This document shows, in pieces, positions 16,718 to 24,847 of a DNA stretch of 42,384 bases. A program made the position numbers and the translations under genes. This DNA comes from JAFDZV01 sp966128725 (GTDB lineage: Bacteria; Bacteroidota; Ignavibacteria; OLB7), in NCBI GenBank assembly GCA_966128725.1, contig CBHYLN010000031.1, forward strand, positions 1-42,384, read 5' to 3'. How positions within the stretch are numbered: the stretch's first letter is position 1; each line of letters starts with the position of its first letter. The notes below the pieces were generated by a model. That model had not been told where the DNA came from and did not search any database. It saw nothing but the letters and a program-made list of their open reading frames with translations.

Positions 16718-16789
16718 TGGCACGGCGGACTGATCGCGCTTGGCCGTTGATGAACAGGGGCTTTCCCTATCGATGTTGACGAGGTAATC

Positions 16790-18133
16790 ATGAACAGGCG
16801 GATTCTTTGCGGTGGCCTTGCCACGATGGCGCTGGTCGGCTGTCTGCTGCACACGCGGACAGTGCGTGCCCAGGCGCTGAGCCTTGCCGATGCGCTGCGC
16901 CTTGCGGACTCCCAGAGCGTGGACGTACGCAAGGCACGCCTTGCGGTGATGCGGGCCGAGCGCGCGATTGCCGTGGAACAGGCCGAGTGGTTGCCAACAG
17001 TACAGGCCACGGGCGATTATACGCTCAACATCCAGAAGCCGGTGTTGTTTGCCGCGCCCGGCACGCCGTTCAACCAGACCGATGTGCCCCAGGCCTACCC
17101 GATCGGCAACCGGCATGCGGCGGGCCTTGGGCTGGATGTCGCGCAGCCGTTGTACGATCCGTTGATTCGCATGCGGCGATTGGTGGCCGAGGCAGGCGCC
17201 GAAGTGTCGCGGGCACAGTTGCAGGCCGCGCGATCGCTGGTGCGGATGAACACGGAGAAGGCATTTCATCGGGCGGTGTATGCCCGAAGCGAACGGCAGG
17301 TGCGCGAGGAGCAGATCCGTACCGCGATGGCGAACCTGGATCTGTCGTTGGCGCGGTTCAAGCAGGGCAGGGCGATGGCGCTGGATACGATAACCGCCGG
17401 TGCCGGCGTGGCGCGCGCGCGCGCCGATGCCGAACGCTCGCGCTTTGCGTACGAGCGCGCGCTGCTGAACTTGGCGCAACTGCTCGATCTGCCCGATCGC
17501 CGGACCCTTGAGGTTACCGGCACGCTCGACGTACCAACCGAGCCCGGTCCCAGCGGCGGCGATCCGATGCTTGCCGCGGGCCCGGGGCGCTCGGCCGCGG
17601 TAATGGTTGCCGAGCGTGAGCGCTCTGCAGCACGGGCCTCGGCCGAGCTGGCCGGTGCCACGGCGTATCCGCGCATCGATGCGGTGGGCCATTGGCAGGC
17701 GCTTGGGCAAAGCAACCAGGCCGCGCCGACCGATGCTCGTTGGGCGATGACATCGCATGTGGGCGTACGCGCCGTGTGGCCGATCTCCAATCTTTGGCGT
17801 GATGATGCGCAACAACAGGAAGCGGAGCTGCGTGTGCGCGAAGCCGAGCTGGAGATCGAGCGCCTGGCCGATGCCGACAGCGCGCAATTGGAATCACTGA
17901 TGCTGGACATGCGCGGCGCCCGTGCGCTGATCACGGCCGAGCACGCCAGCGTTGAGCAGGCCGAGAAGGCGATCGGGATCACCATGATCCTGTACCGCGA
18001 AGGGCGTGCGACCCTGGTGGATGTGGAAGCCGCGCAATCGCGGGTGTTGGAGGCACAACTGGCCGAGGAGCGTGCCAAGCTCCAGTTCCTCGACGCATAT
18101 GCCGAGTTCAAGGCAATCGTCGGCAACGATTAA
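16790..18133 (+). CDS. TolC-family outer-membrane channel of the exporter
   Basis: The 447-residue protein has ATG at 16790 after GACGAGG, and a signal peptide cleaved near RTVRAQA (about residue 29). Two repeats of the outer-membrane-efflux-protein domain are visible as long Ala/Arg/Glu-rich coiled-coil segments (about 45-75, 145-230, 325-445), with strand segments (YTLNIQKPVLF, GLGLDVAQPLYD, GVRAVWPISN) between. Homotrimers of such proteins form the outer-membrane and periplasmic tunnel of tripartite pumps. It is encoded 72 bp after permease 2 and 12 bp before the ATPase, which supports a dedicated rather than shared TolC. Confidence 0.9.
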   Translation: MNRRILCGGLATMALVGCLLHTRTVRAQALSLADALRLADSQSVDVRKARLAVMRAERAIAVEQAEWLPTVQATGDYTLNIQKPVLFAAPGTPFNQTDVPQAYPIGNRHAAGLGLDVAQPLYDPLIRMRRLVAEAGAEVSRAQLQAARSLVRMNTEKAFHRAVYARSERQVREEQIRTAMANLDLSLARFKQGRAMALDTITAGAGVARARADAERSRFAYERALLNLAQLLDLPDRRTLEVTGTLDVPTEPGPSGGDPMLAAGPGRSAAVMVAERERSAARASAELAGATAYPRIDAVGHWQALGQSNQAAPTDARWAMTSHVGVRAVWPISNLWRDDAQQQEAELRVREAELEIERLADADSAQLESLMLDMRGARALITAEHASVEQAEKAIGITMILYREGRATLVDVEAAQSRVLEAQLAEERAKLQFLDAYAEFKAIVGND

Positions 18134-18145
18134 GAACACTCCCTG

Positions 18146-18907
18146 ATGGAACCAACAACGCCATCGACTGCCTCACCGGGTTCCGCCGCCGGCGCATTGC
18201 TGCTGCTGGAAGGTGTTCGCAAGGATTTGCGTTCGTCGAAGGAACTGGTGCAGACGATCATCCACGATATCTCGATCGCGATCCCGGCTGGTTCGATGGT
18301 GGCGATAACCGGCCCGTCCGGCTCCGGCAAAAGCACGTTGCTGTACATGATGGGCGGGCTGGACCGTCCGTCGGCCGGCAGCGTCACGTTCGACGGCGAT
18401 GTGATCTCCACGATGGCGGAGGAGAAGCTGACCCGCATTCGCGGCGCCAAGGTTGGCTTCATCTACCAGTTCCATTTCCTGTTGCCGGAGTTCAGCGCCC
18501 TGGAAAACGTGATGATGCCGATGCAGGCGGGCGGAGCCGCCAGGAAGGAAGCGCGCGATCGCGCGGCGATGCTGTTGGAGCGGGTTGGGCTTGCCGACAA
18601 GCTGAACAGCCGGCCCAACCAGCTTTCCGGAGGGCAGCAGCAACGCGTGGCCGTAGCGCGTGCGCTGGCCAACAACCCGCTGATGCTTCTGGCCGACGAG
18701 CCCACCGGTTCGCTTGATACGGCTGCAACCGAACAGATCTACGAGTTGCTTGCCGAGTTGCACGCCGCCGGGCAAACCATTGTGTACGTCACGCACGATC
18801 CAGGTCTGGCGGCCCGTGCCGACCGGCAGGTGAATATCGTTGATGGGCGGATCGAGGCGGACACCGTCCGCGGCGCAGGCGAATCGGCGGTGCCGGGCCA
18901 GCCGTAA
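18146..18907 (+). CDS. ABC exporter ATPase (LolD/MacB-type)
   Basis: The 253-residue nucleotide-binding protein has Walker A GPSGSGKST (56-64), Q-loop YQFHFLLPEFSALENV, signature LSGGQQQR (160-167), Walker B LMLLADEP (179-186), D-loop SLD and switch His in YVTHD. It belongs to the LolD/MacB group by the LLPEFSALENVMMP segment. It has no membrane domain, so it should power the two separate permeases encoded upstream. The variable first 17 residues are Ala/Ser/Pro-rich and the start could be slightly further in. It is the last gene of the five-gene operon. Confidence 0.93.
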   Translation: MEPTTPSTASPGSAAGALLLLEGVRKDLRSSKELVQTIIHDISIAIPAGSMVAITGPSGSGKSTLLYMMGGLDRPSAGSVTFDGDVISTMAEEKLTRIRGAKVGFIYQFHFLLPEFSALENVMMPMQAGGAARKEARDRAAMLLERVGLADKLNSRPNQLSGGQQQRVAVARALANNPLMLLADEPTGSLDTAATEQIYELLAELHAAGQTIVYVTHDPGLAARADRQVNIVDGRIEADTVRGAGESAVPGQP

Positions 18908-18926
18908 CGCCACACGGGGCGTTACG
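18903..18926 (+). terminator. Hairpin at the end of the exporter operon
   Basis: A perfect 9-bp stem (18903-18911 with 18918-18926) includes the ATPase stop codon in its left arm. No clear U-tract follows (TGTATGG), so it is a moderate-strength terminator candidate. Confidence 0.5.
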
Positions 18927-19074
18927 TGTATGGCCTGCATAACGGGCGGCATCCCTGCACATGCCTGTGCTCACATTCTCGATCCGGGGCGATGCCGAAT
19001 TCGTTGGCAGCAAATCCCGTGGTTCGCCGATGTGCCACGGGCCGATGAATCAACCACTATCCGGGACCTCGCTC

Positions 19075-20838
19075 ATGCGCTTGCTTTCCGTTTCCAACGT
19101 GCTGGCCTCGGCCATGTCCACGTTTGTTCGGTTTCCGTTCGTGGTTCTTTCGGGGGCCGCGCTGTCGGCCGCGATCATCGCCGATCTGAATACCGATCGG
19201 GAATGGATGGTGGCCGTGCTGGGGATCAGCCTGATGACCGCGCTGGGGCTGTTTGCCGAGCGATACGTCCGCGGCAACGTTGCGCGTATCGCGGTGTCGC
19301 TGGCCGGCCTGGGTCTGTTGCTGTATTACTACCTGGAGCTCCCATCGCACAGCAAGTTCGACACCGAGGCAATGCGCTTTGGTCTGTTGCTTGTTGCATC
19401 GCATCTGCTGGTTTCGTTTGCCGGATTCAGTGCGCGCGGGCAGGTCAACGGGTTCTGGCAATTCAATCGGATCATCCTGTTGCGGGCGCTTACCACCACG
19501 TTGTTCTCGGGCGTTTTGTACGGTGGATTGGCCTTGGCGCTGGCTGCGGTGGACAAGCTGTTTGATGTTGATATCCATCATCAGGCCTACGCAGATCTGT
19601 TCGGTTTGATCGCCGGCATCTTCCATCCGTGGTTCTTCGTTGCCGGTATCCCGGCGGATCTGGAGGCACTGGAATCCGATGTCGAGTACCCCAAGGTGCT
19701 GCGCTATTTCGTGCAGTTCGTGCTGCTGCCGTTGATCGGCATCTACGCGGTGATCCTGTACGTGTATTCGGCGAAGATCATGGTAACGTGGGATTGGCCT
19801 CGTGGCTGGGTGTCCACGTTGATCCTTGGATTCGCGGTGGGCGGGATCCTGTCGTTCCTGCTGCTGCATCCGTTGCGCGATCGGGCCGATCATCCGTGGA
19901 TCAAGCGGTTCAGCTCGTTGTTCTTCGTGCTGCTGGCGCCGTTGGTTGTGCTGCTGGTGTTGTCCATCTGGCGCCGCGTTCAGGAGTACGGCATCACCGA
20001 GCCCCGGTACTTCGTGATCGTCACGGCGCTGTGGCTGGCATGTATGGTGGTGTATTTCCTGGCGTCGAAGCATCGGTCCATCAAGGTGATACCGATGTCG
20101 CTGGCGGCGCTTGCATTGATTTCGGCGGTGGGGCCATGGAGCGCGTTCGAGGTATCGGCCAACGATCAAATCGCGCAGCTTCGCACGTTCCTTACCGGCC
20201 GGCGGATATTGGTTGCTGGGAAGATCGTGCCGCCTTCCAAACGGCTGGAAGGTGAGGATGCAAATCGGGTGAGCAGCATCCTGCGCTACCTTGAGCGTCG
20301 TGATCGCCTGGACGATATCGCCGGGTGGTTTACCAACGCAACGTTGCCGATGTCGCAGTACGGGGCTTTGGCCATGATCGAGGGCGAGGCCCATGTGTAC
20401 GAAAACGCCACACCGTACGAGCTCCGGCTTGTTGCCGACTCAACCGATTACATAGCCGTTACGGGGTTTGATCTCTATGTTCAATACGGTCAGCAGTTCG
20501 GCAGCTTCAGCCGGCAATCGGCGTATCTGGACGGTGTGGAGTATGCGATTGCCGTGAAGGCGGATTCGTTGGTGCTGACGGTCACCCGCAACGGTGCCGA
20601 ACATGCGCGGTTCAATCTCACATCGGTTATCGCCCCGCCACACTTCACAATGCCGCCAGGCGAGGCGAATGGTGCCACGGATGACTACTCGATGCTGCCC
20701 CGCTCGGCGCTGATGCTGGATGCTGAACGAGGTGGGCCTGCGCGGATGCAGATCCGCGACATCCGATTCCTGCGGCCATCGAAGTCGCGACCATTCTCCC
20801 TTCAGGGGATTGACGCCATGATCCTGATCAAGCGGTAG
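19075..20838 (+). CDS. DUF4153 multi-spanning membrane protein
   Basis: The start was placed at ATG 19075 (MRLLSVSNVLASAMSTFVRFPFVVL), which matches the usual DUF4153 N-terminus; ATGs at 19045 and 18961 are alternatives. This gives 587 residues. About twelve hydrophobic helices occupy residues 15-400, including FHPWFFVAGIP, the ...YPKVLRYFVQFVLLPLIGIYAVILYVYSAKI segment and the EPRYFVIVTALWLACMVVYF helix, all typical of DUF4153. A soluble C-terminal region (about 400-587) is predicted to lie outside the membrane. The function of the family is not established. Its 3' end overlaps the convergent radical-SAM gene by 11 bp. Confidence 0.8.
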   Translation: MRLLSVSNVLASAMSTFVRFPFVVLSGAALSAAIIADLNTDREWMVAVLGISLMTALGLFAERYVRGNVARIAVSLAGLGLLLYYYLELPSHSKFDTEAMRFGLLLVASHLLVSFAGFSARGQVNGFWQFNRIILLRALTTTLFSGVLYGGLALALAAVDKLFDVDIHHQAYADLFGLIAGIFHPWFFVAGIPADLEALESDVEYPKVLRYFVQFVLLPLIGIYAVILYVYSAKIMVTWDWPRGWVSTLILGFAVGGILSFLLLHPLRDRADHPWIKRFSSLFFVLLAPLVVLLVLSIWRRVQEYGITEPRYFVIVTALWLACMVVYFLASKHRSIKVIPMSLAALALISAVGPWSAFEVSANDQIAQLRTFLTGRRILVAGKIVPPSKRLEGEDANRVSSILRYLERRDRLDDIAGWFTNATLPMSQYGALAMIEGEAHVYENATPYELRLVADSTDYIAVTGFDLYVQYGQQFGSFSRQSAYLDGVEYAIAVKADSLVLTVTRNGAEHARFNLTSVIAPPHFTMPPGEANGATDDYSMLPRSALMLDAERGGPARMQIRDIRFLRPSKSRPFSLQGIDAMILIKR

Positions 20839-22279
20839 TTGTGGCGGTTGTGGAGGCAACGGCCCGTTTGCGCTTCGGTTGCCCGAACAAACGCTCCCAG
20901 CGCATGCCTGCTGCCGCGGCCACGGCAATTGCACCGTGGCGCGCGCGTTGCAGCGAAAGCGCCCGGCCGTTGCGGGCCAGTTTGCTGGCGGCAACCTCGT
21001 GCCGCATCCGGCTGAGCGCGAACCTGTAATAGCGGTGCGAATATGTCCGCTCGAAATCGATATCGCGGTCGGTGGAGACGTTCCACTCCGGTTGTTCGGT
21101 GATGGCTGCGGACACCTCGCCGAACAGCGGCGTTCCGGTGATCGGATACGCGATCGTGACGGTAAAGTGATCCGGGGCCGATTGCTTCAGGTGGTCGATC
21201 GTCTGAAGGATATCCTGCTCGGTTTCGCCCGGGTATCCCAGCATGATGAACGTGCCGGTTTCGATGCCGTGGGCATGCGCCAGGCCTATCATCTGGCGAA
21301 CCTGCTCAACGGTAACGCGGCGGTCCATCGCATCCAGGATTCGCTGCGATCCGCTCTCGGCGCCGATCCACACACGGAAGCAGCCGGACTCCTTCAGCAA
21401 CTGCACAGCGCGTTCGTTCAGGCGATCGGCACGGGTGATGCACTCGTACGGGATACGCACGCCTCGCCCGCGAACCTCGCCCGCGAACTCCTCCAGCCAT
21501 CGGTGGTTTATGGTGAACACATCGTCCACAAACCAGATGGAGTCCGGCGCGTAGCGATCGCGTATCAGTTCCAATTCGTCCACAATCAGCTTCGCCGAAC
21601 GCCGGCGATAACTTGCGCCGTACACCGCACGGCTGCACCAGCGGCAGGAGTACGGGCATCCGCGCATCGTGCTTACCGACACCATGCTCATCCCGTGGTG
21701 TTGCTTCCAGGTCTCCAGATACCGCTCAATCTCGATTCCTTCCCGCATCGGGAACGGCAGCGTATCCAGTTTGCTGATAAGCGCGCGTTCCGGCGTGCGG
21801 ACCACGTGGCCGTTGTCGTCGCGGTAGGCGATCCCATGCACATTCGCCAACGCCAGGGGCAGCGGCGATGACCACGTCTCAACAAGCTCACGCATCGTTT
21901 CCTCGCCTTCACCGATCACCAGAACGTCGGCGCCGTGCGCCAGGAAGTTCTCGGCATGGTGCGTAACCTCAGGCCCGCCAAGCACCACGCGCGTCCCGGC
22001 AAGCTCTGGCCGACTCTTGATAAACGCCAGCGCTTCCAGCACGTTCAGCTTGGTCATCAGGTTGGTGTAGATGCCGATAACATCCGGGCGGGTTTGCACG
22101 ATGTGGTTTCGGAACTTCTCCTTCGTTGAGAACGTGGTGTCGAACAGGGATGCCGTAATGCCGTGTGCGTTCAGGTAGGCCGCCACGTACTGAATGCCAA
22201 GCGGCGCATACGGCCGCATGATGTCCTGCTCCTTCGGGTCGTCGGCAAGGAAATATGCGTGTGTCAGCAGAACGCGCAT
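20828..22279 (-). CDS. B12-binding-domain radical SAM protein
   Basis: The 483-residue protein has an N-terminal cobalamin-binding-like Rossmann domain (about 1-140) with PYAPLGIQYVAAYL, DVIGIYTNL, VVLGGPEVTHHAE and DVLVIGEGEETM. The base-off His motif DxHxxG is not seen, which is common in this subclass. The radical SAM domain (about 195-400) has CPYSCRWC with Cys208, Cys212 and Cys215 binding the 4Fe-4S cluster. It also has WFVDDVFTINHRW, GAESGSQRIL and GYPGETEQDI. The class includes BchE-, HpnP- and methyltransferase-like enzymes; the substrate cannot be assigned. The basic C-terminal tail (RWERLFGQPKRKRAV) is variable. Confidence 0.87.
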   Translation of the reverse strand: MRVLLTHAYFLADDPKEQDIMRPYAPLGIQYVAAYLNAHGITASLFDTTFSTKEKFRNHIVQTRPDVIGIYTNLMTKLNVLEALAFIKSRPELAGTRVVLGGPEVTHHAENFLAHGADVLVIGEGEETMRELVETWSSPLPLALANVHGIAYRDDNGHVVRTPERALISKLDTLPFPMREGIEIERYLETWKQHHGMSMVSVSTMRGCPYSCRWCSRAVYGASYRRRSAKLIVDELELIRDRYAPDSIWFVDDVFTINHRWLEEFAGEVRGRGVRIPYECITRADRLNERAVQLLKESGCFRVWIGAESGSQRILDAMDRRVTVEQVRQMIGLAHAHGIETGTFIMLGYPGETEQDILQTIDHLKQSAPDHFTVTIAYPITGTPLFGEVSAAITEQPEWNVSTDRDIDFERTYSHRYYRFALSRMRHEVAASKLARNGRALSLQRARHGAIAVAAAAGMRWERLFGQPKRKRAVASTTATTTA

Positions 22280-22420
22280 TACGTGATCAGGGGCGCTGAG
22301 GATTATGATGACGTCGCAAGGCGGTGGGCGTTCCCGGCTCGCGGCGGACGTCGTGAGGTTTGCGGATGCAGGGGGCCGTATTGCCTGGCGGCCTTGCCTG
22401 GCGGCCTGTGGAACATCGCG

Positions 22421-23233
22421 TCAGGCATGGAGTGTCGGGAATGTCATGTTCAGTGCTGCAAGCGTTCGCACAATTGTGTTGGTAACAACGTAGTTGCGGA
22501 ACCACTTGTGGTTGGCCGGCACAACAAACCAGGGCGCATAATCGGTGCTGGTGTTCTCCACCATCTCCTCAAAGGCCTCCATGTACGCGGGCCAATGCTG
22601 ACGCTCGAGGATGTCCTGCTTGGTGAACTTCCAGTGTTTGCGCGGATCGGTCAGGCGCTCCTCGAATCGCTTCTCCTGCTCGTCCCTTGAGATGTGCAGC
22701 AGGAACTTCAGCACGATGGTGCCGTTCTCCGATAACATCCGCTCGAAGGCGTTGATCTGCCGGTAGCGGCGTTTGAATATCGACTTGGGGCGTGCCAACT
22801 CCTCCGGCAGATTCTGCGCCTGCAGTATTTCCGGGTGCACCTTCACCACGGTCACTTCCTCGTAGTGCGAGCGATTGAAGATTGCGATCTCGCCCCGGCC
22901 CGGCATGGCACGATGCACACGCCACAGATAGTCGTGCTCCAGCTCCTCGTCGTTCGGCTTCTTGAACGAGTGTACCCTGGTTCCCTGCGGGTTAAGCCCC
23001 GATGCAACATGCCGCAGAAGCCCGTCCTTGCCGCTTGCATCAATCCCCTGAAGCACGATCACCAGCGCGCGACGATTCTCGGCGAACATCAGATAGTGCA
23101 GGTTGTACAACTCCTGCAAATCGTTCTGCATGGCCTCGGCCACCGCGTCCTGATCGCTGATGCCCAAGGTGTCGTTCGGGTCGATCTTTGCCAGCTTGAT
23201 TCGCCCGTCAACCGGTGCAAGCAACTTGGCCAT
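22421..23233 (-). CDS. ppk2: Polyphosphate kinase 2 family (polyphosphate:nucleotide phosphotransferase)
   Basis: The protein has 270 residues from ATG 23233; the longer upstream frame runs into the preceding gene. Walker A is GIDASGKDG at 63-71, followed by HVASGLNPQGTRVHSF and DEELEHDYLWRVHRAMPGRGEIAIFNRSHYEEV. The lid region contains KRRYRQINAFERML. The NPQG and FNRSHYE patterns resemble PPK2 class III enzymes, which phosphorylate AMP and ADP using polyphosphate. Class assignment is from motif memory only. The start codon lies two bases after the stop of the methyltransferase gene, which implies co-transcription and probably translational coupling. Confidence 0.92.
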   Translation of the reverse strand: MAKLLAPVDGRIKLAKIDPNDTLGISDQDAVAEAMQNDLQELYNLHYLMFAENRRALVIVLQGIDASGKDGLLRHVASGLNPQGTRVHSFKKPNDEELEHDYLWRVHRAMPGRGEIAIFNRSHYEEVTVVKVHPEILQAQNLPEELARPKSIFKRRYRQINAFERMLSENGTIVLKFLLHISRDEQEKRFEERLTDPRKHWKFTKQDILERQHWPAYMEAFEEMVENTSTDYAPWFVVPANHKWFRNYVVTNTIVRTLAALNMTFPTLHA

Positions 23234-23235
23234 CG

Positions 23236-24054
23236 CTAGTCCTTCTTCTGAATGTGGATAAGCACGTGGTCGCCCATCCGATTGAATACCGGAAGCGGCG
23301 ACAACAGGTCCTCGAGCCCAAAGAACATGCCAAACGCGCGCTGGTGCCGATGGTAGAACCGGCGCAACGATGTTGGGGGCGTGATCAACCCCACGGCTTC
23401 CGTCCTGCGAAACACGTAGCCCGGTTGGAATGTTTCGCGAAACCGTGCAACGCTGTGAAACCATGTGCGCATGGTTATCCCGTTGCCGATATGAACGTCA
23501 ACGCCTGAGCGGCGCATTCGTTGGAATGCGGAGCCGATCCGCCCGCGAACCAGTTCGCCGGCGATCTCCATTGCGCACACCGGGTTCATGAACACAAACA
23601 CGGCGTGGCCACCCGGCAGCAGCAGGCGGTTCAATGCGTCCGGCATCCACGACAGATCCTGCACGCAGTTCAGCCCGTCGAAGTTGGAGAACACCATGTT
23701 GAACCGCCCCAGGCGTTGCTGCCAGCTCGTGGTCGCGATGTCCTCGATCCGCATCTGCTCGGTTCGGATTCGTTCCGCGAACGGCGATGCATCGGCCTTG
23801 CTCCGTGCCACCGCAACCATCGCGGCCGATGCATCGGTGGCCACCACTTCACCGCCAAGCCCTGCCAGCCATGCGGCATCCTCGCCGGTGCCACTGTTCA
23901 GTTCCAGAACACGGAACGGCGGTTTCACGATCCCGCCAGCGTAACGGCGTACAATATCGCGTTGGCGCCGGCCAAGCGGTGTCCGCGTGAACACCTCATC
24001 GTATTGGTCGGCTACGGCATCAAACGGCGCGGACTTTTCTGGTTGATTCGGCAT
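23236..24054 (-). CDS. Class I SAM-dependent methyltransferase
   Basis: The protein has 272 residues from ATG 24054 (MPNQPEKSAPFDAVADQYDEVFTRTPLG), the typical opening of UbiE/BioC-like methyltransferases. SAM motif I is VLELNSGTGED (about 49-59) with acidic Asp near 76 (VVATDASAAM). A later motif is FNMVFSNFDGLNCVQDL. The C-terminal third (FNRMGDHVLIHIQKKD) is not diagnostic. The substrate is unknown; a lipid, quinone or small-molecule role is possible. It is the first gene of a two-gene unit with ppk2 and is divergent from the ECF sigma gene. Confidence 0.85.
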   Translation of the reverse strand: MPNQPEKSAPFDAVADQYDEVFTRTPLGRRQRDIVRRYAGGIVKPPFRVLELNSGTGEDAAWLAGLGGEVVATDASAAMVAVARSKADASPFAERIRTEQMRIEDIATTSWQQRLGRFNMVFSNFDGLNCVQDLSWMPDALNRLLLPGGHAVFVFMNPVCAMEIAGELVRGRIGSAFQRMRRSGVDVHIGNGITMRTWFHSVARFRETFQPGYVFRRTEAVGLITPPTSLRRFYHRHQRAFGMFFGLEDLLSPLPVFNRMGDHVLIHIQKKD

Positions 24055-24249
24055 GCGAAAGGATAATCTCGTGATGCATGGCCAAGATAGCGAGCCTGCA
24101 CGACGCATCCGTGCCTGTTCGGCCCGCGGCCACAATTGCCGGCAACCGGCAACCGGCACCAGGTGTGGTGGCGGGCAAAAACCGGTTGGGTATTCTGTAA
24201 CTTCATGGTGGATAGAGTGTTCCACCCTCGATCCAGAACTACCGAGTGC
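24055..24249. promoter_or_regulatory. Divergent promoter region between methyltransferase and ECF sigma genes
   Basis: This 195-bp gap must hold promoters for both units. It contains three copies of the heptamer CCGGCAA (the last with one change) in tandem near 24138-24158, including the palindrome TTGCCGGCAA. It could be an operator, but no consensus is recognised and no ECF-type -35/-10 pair is convincing. Confidence 0.35.
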
Positions 24250-24798
24250 ATGTCAGTCCAGTATACCCGACATACGGATGAGGAGCTTTTCACGCTGATA
24301 AACAGTGGTGACAAGCGTGCGTTTGTTGAGCTGTATACGCGGTACCGGAGTCGGATCTATGCCTATTCGCTCAGGATGCTGGGCGATCGTGACCTGGCAA
24401 ACGACGTTTTCCAGGAGACCTTCACGCGCATCTACAATCGATGCCAGGAGCGTGAGCGCCTGATGACGAACGTGTCGGCCTATATCTTCACGACTGCCCG
24501 CAACATCTGCCTGAACATGATTCGCAACAGCAAGCCCACCGCGGCCGTGGAGGACTATCACGAGATAGTTTTCCAACCGAGCCACGAGAACGTGGAGCTT
24601 GCGGAGTTGGTGAAGCGCTCGCTTGATCTGCTGCCACAACACCATCGTGAAGTGTTTGTGCTGCGCGAATACGACGGGCTCAGCTACCAGGAAATTTCCG
24701 AAGTCACCGGCCAGTCGCTGGCGTCGGTGAAGGTTCATATTTATCGTGCCAAGGAACGGTTACGAAAAATCCTCTCTCCGTATCTGGAGGAGGTTTGA
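24250..24798 (+). CDS. ECF-family RNA polymerase sigma factor
   Basis: The protein has 182 residues from ATG 24250 (MSVQYTRHTDEELFTLINSGD). Region 2 spans about 22-92, with FVELYTRYRSRIYAYSLRMLGDRDLANDVFQETF and the -10-contacting segment NVSAYIFTTARN. Region 4 spans about 120-178, with LDLLPQHHREVFVLREYDGLSYQEISEVTGQSLASVKVHIYRAKERL as its helix-turn-helix. Region 3 is absent, as in the ECF group. The next gene, 49 bp downstream, encodes a membrane protein with an anti-sigma-like N-terminus, so activity is probably held in check by that protein. An ATG at 24205 would add 15 residues of doubtful relevance. Confidence 0.95.
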   Translation: MSVQYTRHTDEELFTLINSGDKRAFVELYTRYRSRIYAYSLRMLGDRDLANDVFQETFTRIYNRCQERERLMTNVSAYIFTTARNICLNMIRNSKPTAAVEDYHEIVFQPSHENVELAELVKRSLDLLPQHHREVFVLREYDGLSYQEISEVTGQSLASVKVHIYRAKERLRKILSPYLEEV

Positions 24799-24847
24799 TC
24801 GGTTGCACGGGATACACGTGTGACTTCTGCAGCGAGCAGTTGAAACC

